In this document: positions 1 to 8,110 of the stretch, piece by piece
Layout: each line of letters starts with the position of its first letter
Numbering within the stretch: position 1 is the first letter of the stretch
Source: COE1 sp964387365
GTDB taxonomy: Bacteria > Bacillota > Clostridia > Lachnospirales > Lachnospiraceae
Length of the DNA: 12,267 bases
NCBI GenBank assembly: GCA_964387365.1
Contig: CAYLWP010000069.1
Span: forward strand, 1-12,267
Reading direction: 5' to 3'
Translations under genes and position numbers: made by a program
The notes under the pieces: model-generated
Database searches by the model: none
What the model was told of the DNA's origin: nothing
The model's input: the letters and a program-made list of their open reading frames with translations, nothing else

Positions 1-66
1 ATGTAAATATATTATATAATCTGATAATTTGTTTGTAAACCGTTATTATTTAGTTTTTTATCAAGT

Positions 67-2931
67 TTATTTTTTTGCCTTCTCCAGCATCTTTTTAATG
101 TATTTTCCGGTGTAGGATTTGGCACTCTTGGTAACCTTTTCCGGCGTTCCCTCTGCAATTACGGTTCCGCCGCCGTCTCCGCCTTCCGGTCCGATATCGA
201 TAATGTAATCCGCAGTCTTAATCACATCAAGATTATGCTCAATAACAACAACTGTGTTACCGCCTTCTGCAAGTCTCTGTAATATCTCCACCAGCTTGTG
301 TACATCCGCGAAGTGAAGACCGGTTGTCGGCTCATCCAGGATATAGATTGTCTTACCGGTACTGCGGCGGCTGAGCTCTGTTGCAAGCTTGATTCTCTGC
401 GCCTCACCGCCTGACAAGGTTGTAGACGGCTGGCCAAGCTTAATATACGAAAGTCCTACATCATTCAGAGTCTCTATCTTTCTTTTAATAGAAGGAACCT
501 TGTCAAAAAATTCCATAGCCTCCTCTACTGTCATATCAAGCACATCGAAAATACTCTTGCCCTTGTACTTTACATCCAGCGTTTCACGATTATAACGCTT
601 ACCATGGCATACCTCACACGGAACATATACGTCCGGAAGGAAATGCATCTCTATCTTGATGATTCCGTCACCGGCACATGCCTCACAGCGTCCGCCCTTT
701 ACATTAAAGCTGAAACGCCCCTTGCTGTACCCCTTTGCCTTGGCATCCACTGTCGATGCAAATAAATCCCGAATCTGGTCAAATACACCCGTATAGGTTG
801 CCGGATTGGAACGCGGTGTTCTTCCGATTGGAGATTGGTCGATATCAATAACCTTATCCAGCTGTTCCACGCCGTCAATTCCCTTATGTTTTCCCGGAAT
901 GGTTCTTGCACGGTTCAGGCTCTTTGCCAGATGCTTGTATAAGATTTCATTCACCAGGGAGGATTTACCGGAACCGGACACACCGGTCACGCAGGTAAAT
1001 ACACCAAGCGGGAACTTTACATCTATATTTTTCAGATTGTTCTCTGCGGCGCCGCGAACCGTCAGCCAGCCGGTCGGCTTTCTTCTCTTATCCGGTACCG
1101 AAATCTGAATCTTGCCGCTCAGATACTGTCCGGTAATCGACTCCTCGACCTGCATAATTTCCTCTGCCGTACCCTGTGCGATAACTTGTCCACCATGTTC
1201 TCCCGCACCCGGACCGATATCCACAATGTGGTCTGCCGCAAGCATGGTATCCTCATCATGCTCTACCACAATCAGGGTATTGCCCAGCGCCTGCAGATTT
1301 CTCAATGCACCAAGAAGCTTATCATTATCTCTCTGATGCAAACCGATACTCGGTTCATCCAAAATATAGCATACGCCTACGAGTCCTGAACCAATCTGCG
1401 TTGCCAGACGGATTCGCTGAGCTTCTCCACCTGAAAGAGAAGCTGTTCCTCTGGACAGACAAAGGTATTCCAAGCCTACCTCACACAGAAATCCGACTCT
1501 TGCCTTGATTTCTTTTAATATTCTCTTACCGATTAACTGCTGCTGTTCGGTGAGATCCATGGTATCTAAGAAGGTATACAGACTGCCAATGGAAAGAGAT
1601 GTAATTTCGTGGATATTTTTTCCGCACACGGTAACTGCAAGTGAGCTTCTCTTCAAACGTCTGCCGTCACATTCCTTACATGGCGTGATGCGCATAAAGG
1701 TCTCATACTCTGCCTTCATAATCTCCGAAGAGGTCTCTCGGTACTTTCTCTCTACATTCTTAATCAGACCTTCAAAAGCAACCGGATATCTTCCCTCTCC
1801 TCGCTGGCCTTTATAATATACGATAACTTCCTTACCGTTTGTTCCATGGATAATCACGTCCTGAATTTCCTTGCTGTACTGTTCAAACGGGGTATCCAGA
1901 TCAAAGTGGTATTCCTTGCACAGAGCCTGTAACAGAGCATTCGTAAAGCTGCTCTTGTCCGTACAGGACTGCCAACCCATAACGGTAATAGCTCCCTGAT
2001 TAATACTCAGACTCTTATCCGGAATCATCAGATCCTCATCAAACTCCATCTTGTAACCAAGACCAAAGCAAACCGGACATGCACCAAACGGATTGTTGAA
2101 GGAAAAGCTTCTCGGCTCTACCTCGTCGATACTGATACCGCAATCCGGGCAGGCAAAGCTGTCGGAAAAATTCAGGGGTTCTCCGCCAATGACATCCACA
2201 ACTAACAGACCATCAGAAAGCTTCATTACATTCTCAATAGAATCCGTTAATCTTCTCTCGATGCCTTCCTTTACCACAAGTCTGTCTACAATAATTTCAA
2301 TATTATGCTTAATATTCTTATCGAGCTTAATATCCTCGGTTACGTCATATAAACTTCCGTCAATACGTACTCTGACATAGCCTGCCTTTTTGGCACGCTC
2401 TAAAACCTTGGCATGCTCACCCTTACGTCCTCTGACAACCGGCGCAAGAAGCTGTATCTTGGTTCCCTGCTCCATTTCCATAATCTGATCTACCATCTGG
2501 TCAATGGTCTGCTTTTTTATCTCTCTTCCACATTCCGGACAGTGCGGTGTACCGATTCTTGCGTAGAGTAGTCGGAAATAATCATAGATTTCCGTTACTG
2601 TTCCTACCGTTGATCTCGGGTTACGGTTGGTTGACTTCTGGTCGATAGAAATCGCCGGTGACAAGCCCTCAATACTTTCCACATTCGGCTTCTCCATCTG
2701 CCCGAGGAACATTCTGGCATAGGAGGAAAGAGATTCCATATATCTTCTCTGGCCCTCTGCATATATCGTATCAAAGGCAAGGGAAGACTTTCCCGACCCT
2801 GACAACCCGGTCAGAACAACAAATTTGTTTCTCGGTATATCCAGATTAATATTTTTCAGATTGTGCTCATTCGCCCCGCGAATCTTAATTACTTCCCCCT
2901 TAGGAAGCATCTTTAACTGCTTTGCGTCCAT
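67..2931 (-). CDS. uvrA: UvrABC excinuclease subunit A
   Basis: UvrA is the damage-sensing ATPase of nucleotide excision repair; as a dimer it scans DNA and loads UvrB at lesions. The 954-residue protein is full length and shows the tandem ABC layout. Walker A motifs are GLSGSGKSS (42-50) and GVSGSGKSS (650-658), signatures LSGGEAQR at 499 and 839, and Walker B YILDEPS (522) and YILDEPT (863). All zinc-binding cysteine pairs are present: C131/C134 with C418/C421, C261/C264 with C285/C288, and C749/C752 with C772/C775. The ATG at 2931 is preceded by AAGAGGAG, a strong ribosome binding site. It lies 68 bases after the uvrB stop on the same strand, so the two are almost certainly co-transcribed and share SOS control. 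No convincing terminator hairpin is visible in the 66 bases after the stop. Identification is essentially certain. Confidence 0.98.
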   Translation of the reverse strand: MDAKQLKMLPKGEVIKIRGANEHNLKNINLDIPRNKFVVLTGLSGSGKSSLAFDTIYAEGQRRYMESLSSYARMFLGQMEKPNVESIEGLSPAISIDQKSTNRNPRSTVGTVTEIYDYFRLLYARIGTPHCPECGREIKKQTIDQMVDQIMEMEQGTKIQLLAPVVRGRKGEHAKVLERAKKAGYVRVRIDGSLYDVTEDIKLDKNIKHNIEIIVDRLVVKEGIERRLTDSIENVMKLSDGLLVVDVIGGEPLNFSDSFACPDCGISIDEVEPRSFSFNNPFGACPVCFGLGYKMEFDEDLMIPDKSLSINQGAITVMGWQSCTDKSSFTNALLQALCKEYHFDLDTPFEQYSKEIQDVIIHGTNGKEVIVYYKGQRGEGRYPVAFEGLIKNVERKYRETSSEIMKAEYETFMRITPCKECDGRRLKRSSLAVTVCGKNIHEITSLSIGSLYTFLDTMDLTEQQQLIGKRILKEIKARVGFLCEVGLEYLCLSRGTASLSGGEAQRIRLATQIGSGLVGVCYILDEPSIGLHQRDNDKLLGALRNLQALGNTLIVVEHDEDTMLAADHIVDIGPGAGEHGGQVIAQGTAEEIMQVEESITGQYLSGKIQISVPDKRRKPTGWLTVRGAAENNLKNIDVKFPLGVFTCVTGVSGSGKSSLVNEILYKHLAKSLNRARTIPGKHKGIDGVEQLDKVIDIDQSPIGRTPRSNPATYTGVFDQIRDLFASTVDAKAKGYSKGRFSFNVKGGRCEACAGDGIIKIEMHFLPDVYVPCEVCHGKRYNRETLDVKYKGKSIFDVLDMTVEEAMEFFDKVPSIKRKIETLNDVGLSYIKLGQPSTTLSGGEAQRIKLATELSRRSTGKTIYILDEPTTGLHFADVHKLVEILQRLAEGGNTVVVIEHNLDVIKTADYIIDIGPEGGDGGGTVIAEGTPEKVTKSAKSYTGKYIKKMLEKAKK

Positions 2932-2999
2932 TTTTAACTCCTCTTATCCGGCAGCTTATCGATGGGCATACTCTCAATAGCTACCTGTCATCCTCTCAA

Positions 3000-5015
3000 T
3001 TATTGCCGTGCCATGCCCTCTGTCATCTCATTATATATTTTCTTCAGTTCGGTCATCTTGTCACGCAGCTCTACCGCAGCCTCGAAGTTCAAATCTGCTG
3101 CCGCCTTCTTCATCTTCTTCTCTACGGTTGCGATTAACTTCTTGAGCTCCTTCTCGTCCATTGACTCCGGATCCTTCTCAAATGCCTGCTCTTCCTTGGC
3201 AATCTCCTTCGAAATGCTAATCAGATCTCTGACAGCCTTTTTAATTGTCTGCGGTGTGATACCATGCTCTTCGTTATACTTTTGCTGAATACTGCGTCTT
3301 CGATTCGTCTCATCAAGTGTAATCTGAATCGAATCCGTAATGGTATCTGCGTACATAACCACATGCCCCTGTGCGTTTCTTGCCGCACGTCCTACCGTCT
3401 GAATCAGTGAAGTCGCAGAACGCAAAAAGCCTTCCTTGTCCGCGTCCAGAATAGCAACCAGCGAAATCTCAGGAATATCAAGACCTTCTCGTAACAGGTT
3501 GATACCGACAAGTACATCAAATACATCTAAACGCATGTCACGGATAATCTGTGCACGTTCGAGCGTATCAATATCCGAGTGAAGATACTTCACACGGATC
3601 CCCACCTCACTCATATACCGTGTTAAATCCTCCGCCATCCGCTTGGTCAGAGTCGTAACCAATACTTTATTATGATTAGCCGTTTCCTGCTTAATCTTGG
3701 AAATCAAATCATCAATCTGGCCTTCTACCGGATGAATCTCAATCTCCGGGTCAAGCAGGCCTGTCGGTCGGATAATCTGCTCTGCACGGAACAGCTCATG
3801 CTCTTCCTCATAAACATTCGGTGTAGCCGATACAAAAAGCATCTGATCTATTTTTTGCTCAAACTCCTCAAACTGTAACGGTCTGTTATCCAATGCAGAA
3901 GGCAGACGAAAACCGTAATCAACCAGTGTTGTCTTTCTCGACCGGTCACCGGCGTACATACCGCGCACCTGCGGAATCGTGATATGAGACTCGTCCACAA
4001 TAATTAAAAAGTCATCCGTAAAGAAGTCAAGAAGACAGTACGGCGGCTCACCCTCGGGTGTTCCGTTCAGATGCCTTGAATAATTCTCGATACCGGAACA
4101 GAAGCCGGTTTCTCTGAGCATCTCCACGTCAAAATTTGTTCTCTCCGAGATTCTCTGCGCTTCCAAAAGCTTGTCCTCACTCTTGAAATACTGCACTCTT
4201 TCCTTGAGCTCTGCTTCGATATTCTCACACGCTTCCTTTATCCTCTCCGGCGCCACTACATAGTGGGATGCCGGAAAGATTGTTACGTGTTCCAGGCTGG
4301 CATGCGTTCTCTGTGTCACCGGGTCTATTTCCGTAATTCTGTCTATCTCATCGCCGAAAAACTCCACGCGAATCAGATACTCACCGCCCTGCGCCGGATT
4401 AATATCCAGAACATCACCATGTACGCGGAAGCATCCTCGCTCCAAATCCATATCATTCCTGTCATACTGCATCTCTATCAGAGTGCGGATGACATCGTCT
4501 CTCTCCTTCATCATTCCCGGACGAAGCGACAGCATCATGCCGTGATATTCGTCAGGACTACCCAAACCATAGATGCAGGACACACTGGCTACCACAATAA
4601 CATCCCTTCGCTCGGTCAGGGATGCTGTTGCGGAAAGTCTCAGCTTATCGATTTCCTCATTAACTGCCGAATCCTTGGCGATATAAGTATCAGACTGCGG
4701 GATGTATGCCTCAGGCTGATAATAGTCGTAATAGGACACAAAATATTCCACTGCATTTTCAGGAAAAAACTCCTTGAACTCTCCGTAAAGCTGTCCTGCC
4801 AAGGTCTTATTATGCGCTATAATCAATGTCGGCTTGTTCAAAGCCGCAATAATATTTGCCATGGTAAAGGTCTTACCGGAACCCGTAACACCAAGCAGGG
4901 TCTGAAACTGATTGCCTTGCCTGAAGCCCTCCACCAGCTCGGCAATTGCCTGCGGCTGGTCACCGGTTGGGGCATATTCGGAATGCAATTTAAAGCAATT
5001 TTGTGTATCTTGCAT
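3000..5015 (-). CDS. uvrB: UvrABC excinuclease subunit B
   Basis: UvrB is the helicase-like damage-verification subunit that receives DNA from UvrA and recruits the UvrC nuclease. The 671 residues are the usual length. Visible landmarks are the N-terminal YAPTGDQPQAI segment, Walker A GVTGSGKT (42-49), the aromatic beta-hairpin YYDYYQPEAYIP (95-106) that clamps DNA, the DESH box (341-344), the motif VI region QTVGRAARN (539-547), and a C-terminal UVR helical hairpin (about 622-660) that binds UvrC. The ATG at 5015 follows GAGGAGG with suitable spacing. It is the first gene of the uvrB-uvrA unit; a candidate LexA box and an extended -10 promoter lie 60-90 bases upstream. In the intergenic gap to uvrA the octamer CTCTCAAT (plus strand) occurs at 2971 and 2993, probably by chance. 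Confidence 0.98.
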   Translation of the reverse strand: MQDTQNCFKLHSEYAPTGDQPQAIAELVEGFRQGNQFQTLLGVTGSGKTFTMANIIAALNKPTLIIAHNKTLAGQLYGEFKEFFPENAVEYFVSYYDYYQPEAYIPQSDTYIAKDSAVNEEIDKLRLSATASLTERRDVIVVASVSCIYGLGSPDEYHGMMLSLRPGMMKERDDVIRTLIEMQYDRNDMDLERGCFRVHGDVLDINPAQGGEYLIRVEFFGDEIDRITEIDPVTQRTHASLEHVTIFPASHYVVAPERIKEACENIEAELKERVQYFKSEDKLLEAQRISERTNFDVEMLRETGFCSGIENYSRHLNGTPEGEPPYCLLDFFTDDFLIIVDESHITIPQVRGMYAGDRSRKTTLVDYGFRLPSALDNRPLQFEEFEQKIDQMLFVSATPNVYEEEHELFRAEQIIRPTGLLDPEIEIHPVEGQIDDLISKIKQETANHNKVLVTTLTKRMAEDLTRYMSEVGIRVKYLHSDIDTLERAQIIRDMRLDVFDVLVGINLLREGLDIPEISLVAILDADKEGFLRSATSLIQTVGRAARNAQGHVVMYADTITDSIQITLDETNRRRSIQQKYNEEHGITPQTIKKAVRDLISISKEIAKEEQAFEKDPESMDEKELKKLIATVEKKMKKAAADLNFEAAVELRDKMTELKKIYNEMTEGMARQ

Positions 5016-5073
5016 AGAAGCCTCCTCAAACTCTCATCGAAAAAGTTCGTCTATCAGCATAATTCGTATAATC

Positions 5074-5105
5074 CGAACGTATATTCTGTTCTTCTTAGTA
5101 TAACA
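5074..5105 (-). promoter_or_regulatory. uvrBA promoter with candidate LexA (SOS) box
   Basis: Read on the minus strand, 5105-5097 gives TGTTATACT, an extended -10 element. It puts the transcription start near 5090, about 75 bases before the uvrB start codon. Just downstream, 5087-5074 reads AGAATATACGTTCG. This matches the Gram-positive LexA/DinR consensus CGAAC-RNRY-GTTYG at 12 of 14 positions, with one fully conserved GTTCG half. A LexA site over the transcription start of uvrBA fits the known SOS control of these genes in Firmicutes. The site and promoter are read by eye and not scored. Confidence 0.6.
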
Positions 5106-5203
5106 CATATCTCCCAAATGTATAGAGGTATTTTATGCAAAAATTAATTCTCCACTGAGGAGCATTACCATCTTCCGCCCAATATTCGTCAACAGAAAGA
5201 ATT

Positions 5204-5347
5204 TCATTCTGACCTTCTATCACTTGTAAAGGCAAAAATCAATCCAATAATACCAATCACCACAGCAAATAATTCCATCCCGGTACTGCATAGTTGTAAT
5301 AATATTGCAAATAACAAAACGGCAATTCCTTTTCCTATTCTTTCCAT
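5204..5347 (-). CDS. 47-residue hydrophobic membrane peptide
   Basis: This is a small gene I do not recognise. It starts at ATG 5347 after GGAGG (plus-strand CCTCC at 5358-5362) and ends at TGA 5204-5206. It begins MERIGKGIAVLLFAILLQLC, reads on through STGMELFAVVIGIIGLIFAF and ends TSDRRSE. The pattern is a basic N-terminus, two hydrophobic stretches (about 8-19 and 26-40) with a short polar turn between them, and a charged tail. This suggests a two-pass membrane hairpin, or a single span with a signal-anchor character. A perfect -10 lies at the right distance upstream, and the preceding gene has its own terminator, so it appears to be an independent monocistronic gene. Its function is unknown. 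The ordered start, ribosome binding site and promoter make a real small protein likely. Confidence 0.65.
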   Translation of the reverse strand: MERIGKGIAVLLFAILLQLCSTGMELFAVVIGIIGLIFAFTSDRRSE

Positions 5348-5372
5348 ATCTAATGCACCTCCGTTCTATATT

Positions 5373-5400
5373 ATTATATATGCATCATCTGCTGAAACAA
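5373..5400 (-). promoter_or_regulatory. Promoter of the 47-residue membrane peptide
   Basis: On the minus strand, TTGTTT (5400-5395) is followed by a 16-base spacer and a perfect TATAAT (5378-5373). Transcription would start near 5366, leaving a very short leader that begins just before the GGAGG ribosome binding site. The -35 is weak (TTG only); the -10 is exact. Confidence 0.55.
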
Positions 5401-5453
5401 TCCGCTTTCACTCTATTGAGATAAGGCATTACTGTCCGTTTTCCTCTATATTG

Positions 5454-5491
5454 GAAAAAGTCCTGCAAAATCATATTTACAGAACTTTTTC
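5454..5491 (-). terminator. Intrinsic terminator after the aldolase-family gene
   Basis: The inverted repeat has plus-strand arms GAAAAAGTCCTG (5454-5465) and CAGAACTTTTTC (5480-5491). They pair over 12 bases with one G-U wobble on the minus-strand RNA, around a 14-base loop. The descending arm ends in a five-U run. The symmetric A/U ends make it possibly bidirectional. It separates the aldolase-family gene from the small membrane peptide gene. Confidence 0.65.
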
Positions 5492-5540
5492 ATAATACCT
5501 ATGTAACTATTCCTTTTTCCCGGATGTGGTATATCCGCTG

Positions 5541-6521
5541 TTAGCCCATATTATCCAATAAATCCTGATAGAATCTGGAATAATCATCTCTCTTCTCATC
5601 CACAAACTTAATTGCCGGAGAAGGATGCGCATTCAGAACGCCTGTTAACAGATAAGGAATATCATATCCCCAAACGCTGCCTTTTTCCTTCTCTTCCTTA
5701 ATATACTTCTGCACGAAATCCATAACCGGAACAAGATTGTATCTTGGGTTTCTTAAGAATGCAAGCAGGGATTCCATATAACAGTTTCCTGCGCCACGTC
5801 CCATGCCGCTTACTGTCGCATCAAGAAGGCTGACGCCGTTGCTTAATGCCTCAATCGTATTGGCAAAGGCAAGCTGCTGATTGTTATGGGCGTGGATACC
5901 AATCTTCTTGCCGTACTTCTCTGCTATGTTCATATATAAATCTGTGAGTCTGCGAATCTGCTCCGGATAAAATGCACCAAAGCTGTCTACAAGATAGATA
6001 ATATCAACGTCTGACTCGCCAAGAATCTCAAGTCCCTTGCAAAGGTCTTCTTCGCGAACCTTGGAAATTGCCATGATATTAACGGTTGTCTCATAACCCT
6101 TTTCATGTGCATCCTGAATCATTTCGATTGCCGTCGGAATCTGGTGAATGTAGGTTGCTGTACGAACCAGGTCAATGACACTGTCTTCCTTCTTTAAAAT
6201 ATCTCTCTTGTAATCGGTTCTTCCTACATCGGTCATAACGGAAATCTTCATATCAAAATCATTATTTCCGACTACCGCGCGGATATCCTCTTCCTCACAG
6301 AACTTCCACTTGCCGAAGTCTTCCTTCTTAAAGATATCCTTTGACGCCTTATATCCAAACTCCATGTAATCAACACCGGCCTTGATATTGGTGCGATACA
6401 ATTCCTTTACAAACTCATCCGAAAATCCAAAATTATTAACCAGACCACCGTCACGAAGTGTACAGTCAACTACCTTTATATCAGGTCTGAATGCAATCAA
6501 ATTACCATTGTTCTTTTCCAT
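5541..6521 (-). CDS. HMGL-like (DRE-TIM metallolyase) aldolase family protein
   Basis: This 326-residue TIM-barrel protein belongs to the HMG-CoA lyase / 4-hydroxy-2-oxovalerate aldolase (DmpG-like) superfamily. The hallmark DCTLRDGG (19-26) carries the catalytic Arg and metal-binding Asp. HAHNN (210-214) supplies the two metal-binding His, and GMGRGAGN (239-246) is the late glycine-rich loop. The family makes or cleaves C-C bonds beside a carbonyl with a divalent metal. No acetaldehyde dehydrogenase partner (DmpF) and no leucine or lysine pathway gene is adjacent, so the substrate cannot be assigned. I chose ATG 6521 because TTGGAGG sits 5 bases before it. An in-frame ATG at 6542 would add seven residues but has only AGAGAG upstream. 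The gene stands alone with its own near-consensus promoter, operator candidate and terminator. Family certain, function uncertain. Confidence 0.85.
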   Translation of the reverse strand: MEKNNGNLIAFRPDIKVVDCTLRDGGLVNNFGFSDEFVKELYRTNIKAGVDYMEFGYKASKDIFKKEDFGKWKFCEEEDIRAVVGNNDFDMKISVMTDVGRTDYKRDILKKEDSVIDLVRTATYIHQIPTAIEMIQDAHEKGYETTVNIMAISKVREEDLCKGLEILGESDVDIIYLVDSFGAFYPEQIRRLTDLYMNIAEKYGKKIGIHAHNNQQLAFANTIEALSNGVSLLDATVSGMGRGAGNCYMESLLAFLRNPRYNLVPVMDFVQKYIKEEKEKGSVWGYDIPYLLTGVLNAHPSPAIKFVDEKRDDYSRFYQDLLDNMG

Positions 6522-6558
6522 AATATCCTCCAACTCATACATCTCTCTATTTATTTTT

Positions 6559-6594
6559 CACTTTAAACCGTTACACTTTAAAGTCCTAAAGTGT
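6559..6594. promoter_or_regulatory. Palindromic operator candidate with three CACTTTA half-sites
   Basis: At 6573-6594 the arms ACACTTTA and TAAAGTGT form a perfect 8-bp inverted repeat around the 6-base centre AAGTCC, lying directly on the expected transcription start of the aldolase-family gene. A third copy, CACTTTAAA at 6559-6567, is a direct repeat of 6575-6583 set 16 bases away. Spacing and position suit a dimeric repressor with an extra half-site. I do not recognise a known box. Confidence 0.55.
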
Positions 6595-6598
6595 TTCT

Positions 6599-6627
6599 AG
6601 CATATCGCTTTTTCGGAGAATTGTCAA
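6599..6627 (-). promoter_or_regulatory. Strong sigma-A promoter of the aldolase-family gene
   Basis: On the minus strand, a consensus TTGACA (6627-6622), a 17-base spacer and TATGCT (6604-6599) form a textbook vegetative promoter. Transcription is expected to start near 6592, giving a leader of about 70 bases before the ATG at 6521. Confidence 0.8.
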
Positions 6628-6682
6628 TAAGAAATTATGTTTTTGTGCACTATTCCCCCGTTTGGGATAGGAAAACCTTCCT

Positions 6683-6727
6683 AAAAAAGCCGAAAAGTTA
6701 CCCCCTTATTATAGAGAGTAACTTTTC
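6683..6727 (-). terminator. Intrinsic terminator of the flavodiiron gene
   Basis: The arms GAAAAGTTAC (6692-6701) and GTAACTTTTC (6718-6727) pair perfectly over 10 bases around a 16-base loop. On the minus strand they are followed by GGC and a six-U run (6688-6683). The hairpin begins just after the stop codon at 6729. Confidence 0.85.
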
Positions 6728-6728
6728 C

Positions 6729-7886
6729 TTATTTACCACAAAGCTCATCTGCAAGCGCATCCAGCTGTGCTATACTTTCCTCATTCAGCACGGACAGGAT
6801 TTTCACGGTTGTATCGGTGAAGGTTATGTTTTTGCTTTTTTCAAACATTCCCTTCATCACCTTTGCCGCTGCAGGTGCCCAGCTTCCGCTCTCCACCAAT
6901 GCAACCGTTCGGTTGCTGTAATTACGTTCCGTCAAATGGTTGATAAACTCACGCATTTGCGGAAATATCTCTGCATTGTAGGTTGTGGTTGCAAGAACGA
7001 GCTTACTGTACCGGAACGCATCCTCCACCGCCTCTGCCATGTCGCATCTTGCAAGGTCGTTGACAACCACCTTCCAGCATCCGTTTTTCTTCAGCTTTTC
7101 TGCAAGCTTCATAACAGCCTTTTTTGTATTCCCATAAATCGAGGTGTATGCAATGACGATTCCCTCTTCCTCCGGCTGATAGCTTGACCATGTGTTATAT
7201 AAGTCGAGATAGTAGTCGAGGTTATCAGACAGCACAGGACCGTGGAGCGGGCAGATTGTCCGTATATCAAGTCCTGCTGCCTTTTTTAGCATATTTTGCA
7301 CCTGCATGCCATACTTCCCAACAATGCCGAAGTAATAACGTCTGGCTTCGCAAGCCCATTCCTCATCGACATCAAGCGCGCCGAATTTTCCAAACGCATC
7401 TGCTGAAAACAGAACCTTATCGGTGCTGTCATACGTTACAATGACCTCCGGCCAGTGTACCATCGGAGCCGTAAAAAACGTGAGCTTATGCTTGCCAAGG
7501 GAAAGGGTATCGCCCTCGCCGACAACCATTCTCTTGCCCTGAAAGTCGGTACCAAAATAATTCTTCATCATGTGAAAGGCTGCCGCTGAAGCAATAAGTA
7601 ACGCATCCGGATAGACCTTTGTAAAGTTCAAAATATTTGCCGAATGGTCCGGTTCCATATGCTGCACAATCAGATAATCCAGCTTTCTGTCTCCGAGTGT
7701 ATTCTGAATGTTATCCAGCCATTCTTGCGTAAAAGCGCCGTCCACGCTGTCCATAATCGCGATTTTCTCATCTATGATTGCATAAGAATTATAAGCCATA
7801 CCGTTTGGTATAATATACTGCCCTTCAAATAAATCGAGCTTATGGTCGTTGACACCAATATACTTAATATCGTTTGTAATCGTCAT
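6729..7886 (-). CDS. fprA: Flavodiiron protein (A-type flavoprotein, O2/NO reductase)
   Basis: This is a cytoplasmic two-domain enzyme that reduces O2 to water and/or NO to N2O, protecting strict anaerobes. Residues 1-240 are the metallo-beta-lactamase-like diiron domain. Its ligands are H76-x-E78-x-D80-H81 (HMEPDH), H144 (VHWPE), D163 (SADAF) and H215 (CPLHGP). Residues from about 241 form the flavodoxin domain; its FMN phosphate loop is TSIYGNT (248-254). The 385-residue length is typical of the two-domain class A, which needs an external rubredoxin as electron donor, and one is encoded upstream at 8125-8286. The ATG at 7886 follows AAGGAG. The gene has its own terminator and an exact -10 at 7972-7977, so it is probably transcribed separately from the rubredoxin gene. 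The sequence does not distinguish O2 from NO preference. Confidence 0.95.
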   Translation of the reverse strand: MTITNDIKYIGVNDHKLDLFEGQYIIPNGMAYNSYAIIDEKIAIMDSVDGAFTQEWLDNIQNTLGDRKLDYLIVQHMEPDHSANILNFTKVYPDALLIASAAAFHMMKNYFGTDFQGKRMVVGEGDTLSLGKHKLTFFTAPMVHWPEVIVTYDSTDKVLFSADAFGKFGALDVDEEWACEARRYYFGIVGKYGMQVQNMLKKAAGLDIRTICPLHGPVLSDNLDYYLDLYNTWSSYQPEEEGIVIAYTSIYGNTKKAVMKLAEKLKKNGCWKVVVNDLARCDMAEAVEDAFRYSKLVLATTTYNAEIFPQMREFINHLTERNYSNRTVALVESGSWAPAAAKVMKGMFEKSKNITFTDTTVKILSVLNEESIAQLDALADELCGK

Positions 7887-7971
7887 AATGTATTGCTCCT
7901 TCCTCTTCTTTTACAAGCCTGCGACTTTATTGGAAAATACTTCTATCTATGTTTTTTCTGTTCTTACTATG

Positions 7972-7977
7972 ATTATA
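7972..7977 (-). promoter_or_regulatory. -10 element upstream of the flavodiiron gene
   Basis: The minus strand at 7977-7972 reads TATAAT, about 85 bases before the flavodiiron ATG. No convincing -35 is visible at 16-18 bases upstream, which would fit an activator-dependent promoter or simply a weak one. No obvious Rex-type or PerR-type box was seen. Confidence 0.4.
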
Positions 7978-8073
7978 TCCACAAAGCTAATCAAACTATT
8001 CAGATACATTTCAGAACAAATTCCGCCTTTATCAGACCACAATCTGCTCAGTGAGTGTATGAGCGAAGATGCG

Positions 8074-8110
8074 AAAAAAAGCTGTAACATTCAACATAGA
8101 ATATTACAGC
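8074..8110 (-). terminator. Intrinsic terminator of the rubredoxin gene (repeat copy 1)
   Basis: The plus-strand arms GCTGTAACATTC (8081-8092) and GAATATTACAGC (8099-8110) enclose a 6-base loop. On the minus-strand RNA all 12 positions pair, one as G-U, and a seven-U run follows (8080-8074). This is a strong terminator 15 bases past the rubredoxin stop. The same hairpin recurs at 9020-9050. Confidence 0.85.

Noticed and set aside
1..66. Terminator for uvrA at the window edge
   Set aside because: The stretch is A/T-rich but contains no stable stem followed by a U-run on the minus strand. The terminator may lie outside the window.
2971..3000. Direct repeat CTCTCAAT twice in the uvrB-uvrA gap
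   Set aside because: It is only eight bases, one copy overlaps the uvrB stop, and there is no symmetry or known function. Chance is a sufficient explanation.
4263..5147. Plus-strand open frame of 294 codons opposite uvrB
   Set aside because: It is the antisense shadow of uvrB, has no ribosome binding site, and its protein-like order is weak. UvrB on the other strand is unambiguous.
5521..5537. Hairpin CGGAT/ATCCG directly after the aldolase-family stop
   Set aside because: The stem has only five pairs and no U-run on the minus strand. The stronger hairpin at 5454-5491 is the better terminator.
6591..7187. Plus-strand open frame of 198 codons opposite the flavodiiron gene
   Set aside because: It is a shadow frame running through the flavodiiron terminator and coding region, with no start signals and an odd Cys/His-rich composition typical of antisense frames.
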